A stretch of DNA of 16,734 bases, from assembly GCA_003448025.1 (NCBI GenBank), contig DLXL01000585.1:5054-21787 (forward strand), written 5' to 3'. The translations under genes were made by a program, and so were the position numbers. The notes under the pieces were generated by a model. It did no database searches. It saw only the letters and a program-made list of their open reading frames with translations, and had not been told where the DNA came from. Below, in pieces: positions 8,030 through 15,166 of this stretch. This stretch comes from Saprospirales bacterium (lineage in GTDB: Bacteria; Bacteroidota; Bacteroidia; Chitinophagales; Saprospiraceae). How positions within the stretch are numbered: the stretch's first letter is position 1; every line of letters starts with the position of its first letter.

Positions 8030-8043
8030 AAGCTGCCTGACTC

Positions 8044-8082
8044 AAAATAAAAACGGGCCGTCCCTTATTAAAAGGACAGCCC
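8044..8082 (-). terminator. Rho-independent terminator of the giant PKD protein gene
   Basis: On the minus strand an RNA hairpin forms with arms GGGCUGUCC and GGACGGCCC (8074-8082 and 8055-8063) around a ~10 nt AU-rich loop, followed by a U-rich tail (GUUUUUAUUUU, 8044-8054). The central pair is a U-G wobble on this strand but a C-A mismatch on the other, which together with the U tract fixes the orientation. It lies 33 bp past the stop at 8115. Confidence 0.88.
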
Positions 8083-8114
8083 GCACGAAATCATTTAAAT
8101 CCTGTATGCCAGGA

Positions 8115-11100
8115 TTATCTTGTAATAGTCACTTTGGCGTACATCGCCTGGCCATTTGCCTGAACACGAAGCGTGTACATGCCGGAAGCCAGATTGCCGT
8201 AATCAAAGTTGCGCATCAGGTTACCTGTACCAAAATCAGTCGTTTCACGCTTGATTTGTTGGCCAATGGCATTGAATAGCACAAATTCAACTTCTTCCTG
8301 CGGAATTCCGTTCATCTCCACGACAAATGTACCGTTGTTTGGATTAGGGAACAGGCGGAAGTTTTCCATCCAGGTTGCCTCTCCCAAGCCTGAAGACAAG
8401 GTTATACTTTGCTGGAATATGGTAGTACCACAACTGTTACTTGCCGACAGGCTAACAGTATAGGTGCCTGGATTTGCATACGTATGAACAGGATTCTGGT
8501 CTGTGCTTGAGTTGCCATCACCAAAGTTCCAGGAATAAGAAACTGCTCCCTGAGAGGTGTTGGTGAATGTTACGGTATTTTGCACTGAAGCAAAGGTAAA
8601 TCCAGAAACTGGTGTTGTCTGAGTAGTCACATACGCCGGGAACGTTTGTGTATTTCCACCAAAAGCGTTGGTTACCTGAAGGGTAACATCATGCACTCCG
8701 GGAGTGCTATACTCAACTACCGGATTCTGTGCGTTGCTGGTACCAGGAGTACCACCAGGGAATGTCCAGCTCCAGGCGGTTGGATTGCCTGCAGACTGAT
8801 CTGTAAACTGTACGGTTAGCGGCACGCAACCACTTTGCTGGTTTGCACTGATGGCTGCTGTTGGAGCAGAACCCTCAATAACTACAGTTTGGGTAGCGGT
8901 TGCAGTACCACAGTCATTAGTAGCAGTAAGTGTAACCACATATGTTCCTGGCTGATTGTAGCTATACGTTGGATTTTGAATGGCACTGCTACCGGTACCA
9001 TCACCAAAATCCCATGCATAGGAAGTAGCGCCTGAAGACGTGTTGGAGAAGTTTACAGACAAACCATTAGACTGTGAGGTAAATCCGGCAGATGGACCTG
9101 CGCCAACCGTAATCGTAGCGGTACTGGTGCTATTGCCAGCCCCGTTGGATGCTGTTAGTGTAACCACATAAACCCCGGCAGCATTCCAGGTAACCACCGG
9201 ATTGGCATCTGTTGAGGAGCTTGGGTTACCACCTGGCAAATTCCAGGACAGGCTCGTTGCATTACTGCTGGAAGCATTATTGAACTGGACTGTGAATGGC
9301 GCGCAACCAGAATTGCTATTGTAGTTAAACCCTGCCACAGGAGGCGTGGATACAGTGACCGTTTGTTCAAAAATAGTGGTACCACAATTGTTGGTAGCTG
9401 CCAGCGTCACGTTATAAACACCATCATTCAGATAAGTGTGTGATGGATCCGGGTCAGCGCTGGTGCTATTGTCGCCAAAGTTCCAGGCATAAGAAGTGGC
9501 GCCGGAAGACAAGTTAGTGAAGTTCACGGTCGTTCCATTGTTGCTGGAGGAGAATCCGGCAACAGGAGCACCATTTACTGTTATAATATCATTTTGTGTA
9601 AATGAGCTGGTAACACCATTCACAGAAGTAACCACCAGTGTTACATCATATACACCAGGCGTGAAGTAGTTAACAGATGGGTTCTGTGCAGACGACGTTG
9701 CAGGAGTACCACCTTCAAATGTCCACTCCCATGAAACTGGATTGCCTGAAGAAATATCTGAAAAATTAACGGTTAAACCTGCGCAACCATTAGTGGTATT
9801 AGCAGAAAATCCTGCACCAGGAGAGGTATTGATGAGCACATTTTGCGAAACAGAACTGGTGCCACAGGCATTAGATACTGTAAGGATGACGGTGTAGGTG
9901 CCATCAGTCGTGTATATGTGCGTTGGGTTTTGATCTGCACTGCTTCCTCCATCGCCAAAGTCCCAGGAGTAAGAAAGACCATTGACGGATGTATTATTAA
10001 ACGTAGCGGTCTGCCCGGTAACATTAGAAGAGAAGTTGGCCGATGGGCCTCCATTCACTACAATGGTTTGTGTTGATGAGCTGGATCCGGCTGCGTTAGA
10101 TACCGTTAATGTGATCGTATAGGTTCCAGGCAGCGTATATACCAGACCGGTTGGATTCTGTACACTGGAGCTGGACGGTGTACCCCCAGGAAACTGCCAA
10201 TCATAGGAAGTGGCATTTGTGCTGGACGTATTGGTAATCTGGATAGACAACGGAGCACATCCGGTATTGCTGGACACTGTGAATCCGGAGCTGGGCGCAG
10301 TTGAAACGGTTACCGTTTGGGTGCTGGTTACTGTTCCACAAGCATTAGTGGCAGACAGTGTAACCGTATATGTGCCATCGGATGAATACGTATGGCTTGG
10401 ATTCTGCTGCGTACTTGAGCCCCCATCACCAAAATTCCATGCATAGGAGGTAGCGCCGGAAGAACTGTTCGTAAAGTTGACGGTCAATCCATTGGCCGAA
10501 GAGTTAAATCCGGCAGTTGGCGCCGGGTTTACGACAATGAAATTGTTTTTAACAATGGTGTCACGACCAGCGCTATTAATGGAAATAAGCGTCACAGGAT
10601 AAGAACCCGGAGTGTTATACACTACAGAAGGATTTTGCAGCGTGGAGGTATTCGGAGTTCCTCCCGGGAATTGCCACTGGAAAGAAGTAGCATTCGGCGT
10701 AGATTGATTGTTCATCTGAACCGTCAACGGGCCACATCCGCTGGTAGGTACAGCACTGAAATTCGCCTTTGGTTCTGTGATAATCGTTACCTGTTGGGTG
10801 TCAGAAACGGTTCCGCAATCGTTGGTTGCAAACAGGATTACCTGGTAAGTGATAATATCGTCAGATACCGGATATTCATGAACTGGGTTTTCCACCAGAC
10901 TGCTATCGCCGTCGCCAAAAGTCCACAGGAAGCTTGTGCCGCCAAGAGACTCATTGGTGAAAGAGATGGAAGTGTTTGTGTTGGCAGAATGGCTGAATGC
11001 GGCTGTAGGTACGGTATTAACCGTAATGGTAGAGGTGGTGGTGCTGCTGCCACTGCCATTGGTTGCGGTAAGAGTTACGGTATAAACCCCTGTGTTTCCG

Positions 11101-14100
11101 TAGGATACAGTTGGATTTGCAGCGGTTGATGTATTTGGAATACCGCCAGGGAACGACCAGCTGTAAGAAACAGCACCGGTAGAGTTGTTGGTAAAACTCA
11201 CTACCAATGGAGAGCCTGCAGGATCCCAGCAGTTTTCTACCGGATCAACATTTTCAGCTTCTCCTGCATGCTCGGTAAGTCTGCATGCTTCCTCAATGGT
11301 TCTCAGAACATTGTAGTGATTAATCGATTGGTTGTAGTTTCCTTGCTCAACGTGCGCACCATAAAATACGGTAGCAATCTTATTGTCGTTGGAGAAAGGA
11401 TTCTCATCATAAGTAACAATGAGCAATGAATTGTGGTCAACACACCACTGCTTGTAGGCATCCAGATTGGCCTGGAGCCAATTGTCAAACTGTTTTACCG
11501 GGTTGTTTAATGGCGCGCATGCGTCATGCCCGCCCCCGCAGATATCCGGAATCACAAATGCGACATTAGGAAGGCTGTCAAAAATGGCTGGGAATGCAGA
11601 AAATGGCTGGTTAGTAGTTGCAGGAATCTGATTTAAACCATTACCCATCCAGTTGGCGGCCGGGTTGTGCGCTCTGGTATAATTTCCATTTTGAGCACCA
11701 TTGAATCCAACAGATGGCAACCCTTCGGAATAAGTCCGGTAGGATTTTTGGGCATTGATTAATGCGCTGCCGAGGTTTTCTGTGGTAAAAGATGCTGGAA
11801 TAAGGTTATCATTCGTTATACCCTGGTTACTGCCGGAAAAAAGTGCCAGATAGTTGGGTTGGCTTTCATCGAAAACAGCATAAGCATTACCGAATTTGGC
11901 TCCGGTGTTCGCTAGTGCATTCAGGTAGGGAGCACTGGGGTCTCCAAATACAGGGTCAGGGCTGTCCATTCCACCTACTACCACTACAATATGATCATAA
12001 GCTGGAACAGGATTAGAAGGTATACAGCCTGATGAAGGAGTTGCTGTAAATGCAGCAATTGGTGATCCCTGAGATATCACCACCACTTGTGATGTTTTGG
12101 TACTGACACCGCATTCATTGGTTATGGTCAGCACAACGGTATAAGTTCCGGGGCTGGGGTACGTATGTATTGGGTTTTTGACTATGCTGGTGTCGCCGTC
12201 CCCAAAACTCCAATGATAGGTATTGACGGTACCAATCGAGGTGTTGGTGAAAGTTACCGTTGCGCCATTTATGGAAGAGGAGAAATTGGCCACCGGGGGA
12301 GCTTTTACGGTGATATAGGAAACCCTGGTCAAGGTGTCAGCTCCACTTTGATTGGAAGCCCGAAGTGTTATAGGGTAAGTTCCAGCTATGGGATAAACCA
12401 CAGTTGGATTTGGCTGGTTGGATGCAGCTGGAGTGCCTCCAGGAAAGGTCCATTGATAGGCAAGTGCATTCGGCGACGACTGGTTGGTGAGGGTAATTAC
12501 CAGCGTAGCACAACCAGTGGTAGGCTCTGCTTCAAAATTAGCTGTAGGAGCCGTATTGATCAAAGTCGACTTTGTTACCGTACCACAGGCATTGGTTACT
12601 TTTAATGTAACAGTATAAAAGTTAGCGTCCTGGTATTCATGGACGGGGTTTTCTTCAAAACTACTATTGCCATCTCCAAAATCCCATTCATAGGAAACAC
12701 CAAACTGAGAAGTATTGGTGAAAGTCAAAACCCGGCCATTTACCGTGTAGGTAAAACTTGCAATCGGCAAGGGATCGATAGTGATGGTATGTATTTTGGT
12801 AGATGAGCCGCTGGGGCCAGTTGCAGTGAGTGTCACATTACGTGTGCCAGGGGTATTCCAAATAACACTTGGGTTTTGCTGATTGGACGTAGCCGGGTTG
12901 CCGTTGGGGAATACCCAGGCCCAACTAGTCACGTTTCCGGTAGTTAAATCCGTGAATTGAACTGGAGAGCCTTCACATCCAGGGTCAGGACTCCAGGTAA
13001 AGTCTGCAACCAAAGCCGGTCCACAAGCGGAAAGGCAGCCGTTATTAATACGGCCCTGAGCATAGTTATTGATGGCATTAATGGATTGGTTACTCCATTG
13101 ATCAGAAGTATTCACCGTTGGACACATAATCCACTGATCACATCCATTGGGATCGTGTCCACTTGAAAAATTATGTCCCAATTCATGGGAGGTAAGCACG
13201 CGAAGAAATTGCGCATTACCGCTGAAGTCCTGTAAGCAGTGATATTTGACATTATTACATATACCACTCAGGTAGGCGATACCAATCGTTCCGCCATTAA
13301 AATCACGGTCAGTCCATAATTCCCCTACGTCAAAATTAACCCCGAAACCACCATTATTTCCCCAGGTTCTGAAGCTATCCAACAGGGTTCCTGCATCCGT
13401 AGAGGCCGTCCAAGGGTCATTATCTGATACAAACTGAGTTACAATAACAAAAATTAGATCATGGTTAAAACTACCGGTATAATCGCCCTGTACATTGTTG
13501 AGTACTGCAATGTTATGGTCTTCCACGGCCCCCACAGAACCATAACTGTTCAGCATTAATTCATCTGATGCAATAGCGATTTCTACTTCATAGCATGCCA
13601 TATTTTCAGCGCCTCCTTGATTTGCTTTGTCGTTTAGAGCATCTTCAAGGTGTTGCATTTCTATCATTTCTTCCGTAACCCCACACGCATCGGGCGCTAA
13701 TGGGTTTACTGCGCTGCCAGGATAAAGCACAAAAAGATCTTTGCTGGCCTGAGGCTCAAAATACCACAATGGTTCAATATAGTACCGTTCTAATCCCTCC
13801 ATTACATAACCATACATAAATTCGTTGTGTATGGTAAGCCGGACATTTCCACCTCCATTCAATTCATTTCCTTTAAATGCAATTTGAGGCTTGTCATAGC
13901 TTACGGAAACACCTTCAGTTGTTTGGAACTGAACCGAATAGTTGTCGGCGAGAATTCTACTTGGCGTGAGTGCCAGATTCCAGTTGTGTGTGCCAACAAT
14001 CAGCTGGATAGAAGATTCTGTGTTGGATTTCATTTGTTTATCCAACATCTTGGCATCCAAACGGAATACCTGATACTCCGAAAATTGGCTTGCCAATGTG

Positions 14101-14216
14101 GATGATGTATGTGGCTCGATATCTGCCACAAAGGATTGTGCATTGAGTAGACTGGTCAGACTTTGCAGAACCATTACCAATACTATACAACCCCACAGAC
14201 GTAGTAACTTGACCAT
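8115..14216 (-). CDS. Giant T9SS-secreted metzincin / 16-PKD protein with an embedded phosphoesterase domain
   Basis: 2033 residues. Order: signal peptide (1-26, ending Asn-Ala-Gln); propeptide-like beta-rich region (~27-205); metzincin zinc protease, reprolysin-like (~208-395); PKD domains 1-4 (401-715); PKD 5 split by a phosphoesterase-family domain (734-1002); PKD 6-16 (1068-1941); T9SS type A sorting domain (~1954-2033). The protein should cross the outer membrane by T9SS, lose the sorting domain and be released or anchored to surface lipopolysaccharide. PKD chains usually act as spacers or adhesive stalks; the protease head could cut host, prey or matrix proteins. Amino acid use (Thr, Ser, Asn, Gly-rich; almost no Lys in the PKD part) is typical of secreted Bacteroidota adhesins. 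The reading frame is unbroken. A -7 element lies ~155 bp upstream and a strong terminator follows. Activity of the protease and target are inferred, not shown. Confidence 0.95.
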   Translation of the reverse strand: MVKLLRLWGCIVLVMVLQSLTSLLNAQSFVADIEPHTSSTLASQFSEYQVFRLDAKMLDKQMKSNTESSIQLIVGTHNWNLALTPSRILADNYSVQFQTTEGVSVSYDKPQIAFKGNELNGGGNVRLTIHNEFMYGYVMEGLERYYIEPLWYFEPQASKDLFVLYPGSAVNPLAPDACGVTEEMIEMQHLEDALNDKANQGGAENMACYEVEIAIASDELMLNSYGSVGAVEDHNIAVLNNVQGDYTGSFNHDLIFVIVTQFVSDNDPWTASTDAGTLLDSFRTWGNNGGFGVNFDVGELWTDRDFNGGTIGIAYLSGICNNVKYHCLQDFSGNAQFLRVLTSHELGHNFSSGHDPNGCDQWIMCPTVNTSDQWSNQSINAINNYAQGRINNGCLSACGPALVADFTWSPDPGCEGSPVQFTDLTTGNVTSWAWVFPNGNPATSNQQNPSVIWNTPGTRNVTLTATGPSGSSTKIHTITIDPLPIASFTYTVNGRVLTFTNTSQFGVSYEWDFGDGNSSFEENPVHEYQDANFYTVTLKVTNACGTVTKSTLINTAPTANFEAEPTTGCATLVITLTNQSSPNALAYQWTFPGGTPAASNQPNPTVVYPIAGTYPITLRASNQSGADTLTRVSYITVKAPPVANFSSSINGATVTFTNTSIGTVNTYHWSFGDGDTSIVKNPIHTYPSPGTYTVVLTITNECGVSTKTSQVVVISQGSPIAAFTATPSSGCIPSNPVPAYDHIVVVVGGMDSPDPVFGDPSAPYLNALANTGAKFGNAYAVFDESQPNYLALFSGSNQGITNDNLIPASFTTENLGSALINAQKSYRTYSEGLPSVGFNGAQNGNYTRAHNPAANWMGNGLNQIPATTNQPFSAFPAIFDSLPNVAFVIPDICGGGHDACAPLNNPVKQFDNWLQANLDAYKQWCVDHNSLLIVTYDENPFSNDNKIATVFYGAHVEQGNYNQSINHYNVLRTIEEACRLTEHAGEAENVDPVENCWDPAGSPLVVSFTNNSTGAVSYSWSFPGGIPNTSTAANPTVSYGNTGVYTVTLTATNGSGSSTTTSTITVNTVPTAAFSHSANTNTSISFTNESLGGTSFLWTFGDGDSSLVENPVHEYPVSDDIITYQVILFATNDCGTVSDTQQVTIITEPKANFSAVPTSGCGPLTVQMNNQSTPNATSFQWQFPGGTPNTSTLQNPSVVYNTPGSYPVTLISINSAGRDTIVKNNFIVVNPAPTAGFNSSANGLTVNFTNSSSGATSYAWNFGDGGSSTQQNPSHTYSSDGTYTVTLSATNACGTVTSTQTVTVSTAPSSGFTVSSNTGCAPLSIQITNTSSTNATSYDWQFPGGTPSSSSVQNPTGLVYTLPGTYTITLTVSNAAGSSSSTQTIVVNGGPSANFSSNVTGQTATFNNTSVNGLSYSWDFGDGGSSADQNPTHIYTTDGTYTVILTVSNACGTSSVSQNVLINTSPGAGFSANTTNGCAGLTVNFSDISSGNPVSWEWTFEGGTPATSSAQNPSVNYFTPGVYDVTLVVTSVNGVTSSFTQNDIITVNGAPVAGFSSSNNGTTVNFTNLSSGATSYAWNFGDNSTSADPDPSHTYLNDGVYNVTLAATNNCGTTIFEQTVTVSTPPVAGFNYNSNSGCAPFTVQFNNASSSNATSLSWNLPGGNPSSSTDANPVVTWNAAGVYVVTLTASNGAGNSTSTATITVGAGPSAGFTSQSNGLSVNFSNTSSGATSYAWDFGDGTGSSAIQNPTYSYNQPGTYVVTLTATNDCGTATATQTVVIEGSAPTAAISANQQSGCVPLTVQFTDQSAGNPTAWSWTFPGGTPGTSNAQNPVVEYSTPGVHDVTLQVTNAFGGNTQTFPAYVTTQTTPVSGFTFASVQNTVTFTNTSQGAVSYSWNFGDGNSSTDQNPVHTYANPGTYTVSLSASNSCGTTIFQQSITLSSGLGEATWMENFRLFPNPNNGTFVVEMNGIPQEEVEFVLFNAIGQQIKRETTDFGTGNLMRNFDYGNLASGMYTLRVQANGQAMYAKVTITR
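8118..8357 (-). other. T9SS type A C-terminal sorting domain (residues 1954-2033)
   Basis: The last ~80 residues begin with the hallmark RLFPNPNNGTFVVEM, continue with VEFVLFNAIGQQI and end with SGMYTLRVQA and a Lys-containing final strand. This order is the standard Bacteroidota secretion-sorting signal recognised by the PorU-V-Q-Z machinery. It is joined to PKD 16 by a short linker. Confidence 0.93.
8394..13016 (-). repeat. Array of 16 PKD domains in eight A-B doublets (residues 401-1941)
   Basis: Type A domains (approx. 401-480, 556-638, 719-733+1003-1066, 1149-1230, 1307-1387, 1465-1547, 1625-1704, 1784-1865) carry a Gly-Cys near the first strand and usually a W-x-FPGGTP core. Type B domains (483-553, 640-715, 1068-1146, 1232-1304, 1390-1462, 1550-1623, 1707-1780, 1868-1941) carry the classic W-x-FGDG core and an N-x-CG motif near the end. 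The A-to-A period is 155-162 residues (~465-486 bp). At DNA level the copies are clearly diverged, so this is a protein repeat rather than a recent DNA tandem duplication. Confidence 0.93.
11211..12017 (-). other. Phosphoesterase-family domain inserted in PKD 5 (residues 734-1002)
   Basis: The segment matches the small acid-phosphatase/phospholipase-C-like phosphoesterase family (PF04185 type): YDHIVVVV (740-747), SAPYLNALA, ESQPNYLALFSGS (784-796), YSEGLPSVGFNG (829-840), HNP (850-852), GGHDAC (895-900), LLIVTYDENP (931-940), NHYNVLRTIEE (966-976) and a terminal CWDP (996-999). The usual Glu-Glu-Asn-His after the first strand is replaced by Gly748-Gly749-Met750-Asp751. The domain is flanked directly by the two halves of a type A PKD domain. 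Function is therefore doubtful: it may be inactive, or bind rather than cleave. Confidence 0.88.
13032..13595 (-). other. Metzincin zinc-protease domain (residues ~208-395)
   Basis: Zinc site HELGHNFSSGHD (His344, Glu345, His348, His354, with Asp355), Met-turn at Met364 in WIMCP, and downstream SDQWSNQSINAINN, an order typical of reprolysin-like (M12B-type) proteases of Bacteroidota. Upstream strand/helix blocks (DLIFVIVTQFV, DAGTLLDSFRTW, GIAYLSGICN) fit the N-terminal subdomain. The usual Gly at position 8 of the zinc motif is Ser351. Catalytic activity is likely. Confidence 0.9.
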
Positions 14217-14370
14217 AAACTAGTTTGACTAAACGTGATGGTTAGAAGATGAACAATGAAAACGAAATCGGTGAATTGGGATGATGAAAAAGGATGACGT
14301 CTTCAGCCAGTAAATAAACAGGGAATTAGTAACTGCAAAATATTATTGCAGGAAGCGATTAAACTGCGGG

Positions 14371-14378
14371 CGAAAGTA
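14371..14378 (-). promoter_or_regulatory. -7 promoter-like element for the giant gene
   Basis: The minus strand reads TACTTTCG, one change from TAnnTTTG. It would give a ~150 nt untranslated leader before the ATG at 14216. The 281 bp divergent gap (14217-14497) otherwise holds AT-rich sequence and no recognisable small gene or riboswitch. Confidence 0.4.
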
Positions 14379-14455
14379 GTACTTCCTTTAGAAATGATTT
14401 TGGAATAATAAAAAAAAGCTCGTTTTGCAAAAACCCGACTTTATCTAATTGTTGC

Positions 14456-14463
14456 TAAATTTG
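14456..14463 (+). promoter_or_regulatory. -7 promoter element upstream of the outer-membrane protein gene
   Basis: TAAATTTG matches TAnnTTTG exactly; the start codon follows 34 bases later, a normal leader of about 28 nt. The only TTTG upstream (14424-14427) is ~28 bases away, too far for a standard -33 box. Confidence 0.5.
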
Positions 14464-14497
14464 CCCCGCCTACCAAACTAAACGCCATTATCCATTT

Positions 14498-15091
14498 ATG
14501 CAAATGCAACAAAAAATCGCGGCGTTCGTCGCTTTGTCACTCTTTTTGACACTTTCCTCTTCAACTCATGCCCAAAGATCCAGGGATCGCAAAAAGGAAG
14601 AAAAGGAATCTCCACAAGGCTTTACCTCCAAACTTTGGTATGGAGGAGGGGTAATTGTTGGGTTGGGTGGTTTTAACGGTTATTCCAGCTTTAACTTTGG
14701 GTTGTCTCCGATGGTTGGCTATAAAATCGTCGGGCCACTTTCCGTTGGCCCAAGGGTGGCTTATGATCTTATTTCCAACAAACAACGTGGCTTTAAAGCT
14801 ATTAACCTGCACAGTTTTGACGTAGGTGGTTTTGTGCGCTGCAGGGTGTTTAGAGGCTTATTTGTCCAGGGAGAAGTTTCAAACCAATGGTTTCAGAATT
14901 TTGATCCGAATACCGGCGATAAATTCAGTGACGAAAGGGTTAATCAACGATTAGGAGCAGGCTGGAATTTTGGCTCCCCAGGCGGCAGTGGTTCCGAGAT
15001 AAGCCTGATGTATAACTTTCGCATAGCAAACGACATCAATACCTGGCAAACACCTATGGAATACCGATTCGGGTTTACCTGGAAATTCTAA
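14498..15091 (+). CDS. Small outer-membrane beta-barrel protein
   Basis: 197 residues. Signal peptide MQMQQKIAAFVALSLFLTL continuing to Thr-His-Ala-Gln (residue 26), then a short charged stretch (RSRDRKKEEKE) and about 150 residues of alternating aromatic/glycine strands, for example WYGGGVIVGLGG, FNFGLSPMVGYKI, LSVGPRVAYDLI, HSFDVGGFVRCRV, GLFVQGEVSNQWF, RLGAGWNF, EISLMYNF and the end YRFGFTWKF. The terminal Phe fits recognition by the BAM complex, and the strand count suggests an eight-stranded barrel of the OmpA/porin-like kind. No enzymatic motif is visible and the role is unknown. A second ATG at 14504 could also serve as start. It is divergent from the giant gene and followed by fbaB after 75 bp. 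Confidence 0.82.
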   Translation: MQMQQKIAAFVALSLFLTLSSSTHAQRSRDRKKEEKESPQGFTSKLWYGGGVIVGLGGFNGYSSFNFGLSPMVGYKIVGPLSVGPRVAYDLISNKQRGFKAINLHSFDVGGFVRCRVFRGLFVQGEVSNQWFQNFDPNTGDKFSDERVNQRLGAGWNFGSPGGSGSEISLMYNFRIANDINTWQTPMEYRFGFTWKF

Positions 15092-15126
15092 GTTCCCAAG
15101 TGGAAGCAAAAAGAACTTAATGCCCC

Positions 15127-15160
15127 CACTCACTCATTCACTCAATCACTCACTCACTCC
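15127..15160 (+). repeat. Imperfect CACT tetranucleotide tract in the fbaB leader
   Basis: Eight near-tandem units (CACT CACT CATT CACT CAAT CACT CACT CACT) fill most of the 75 bp gap between the outer-membrane protein gene and fbaB, ending 7 bases before the fbaB start codon at 15167. The tract is pyrimidine/adenine-rich, lacks G, and so should be unstructured as RNA. Confidence 0.9.
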
Positions 15161-15166
15161 ATAACT

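Noticed and set aside
10635..11129. Plus-strand ORF of 164 codons inside the giant gene
   Set aside because: It is antisense to the PKD repeats; the translation is arginine/glycine-rich without domain features, as expected from the reverse frame of repetitive coding DNA.
11211..12017. Phosphoesterase segment as a separate gene or a frameshifted fusion
   Set aside because: The frame is continuous through both junctions, with no internal stop or plausible separate start, and the flanking PKD halves complement each other.
8394..13016. Regular repeat pattern that could suggest a CRISPR or DNA tandem array
   Set aside because: The period is ~475 bp with diverged units that all encode PKD folds in one frame; there are no short identical repeats with unique spacers.
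14217..14497. Small gene or riboswitch in the divergent intergenic region
   Set aside because: Only AT-rich sequence and two -7 elements are visible; no conserved aptamer-like structure or convincing short ORF could be supported by eye.
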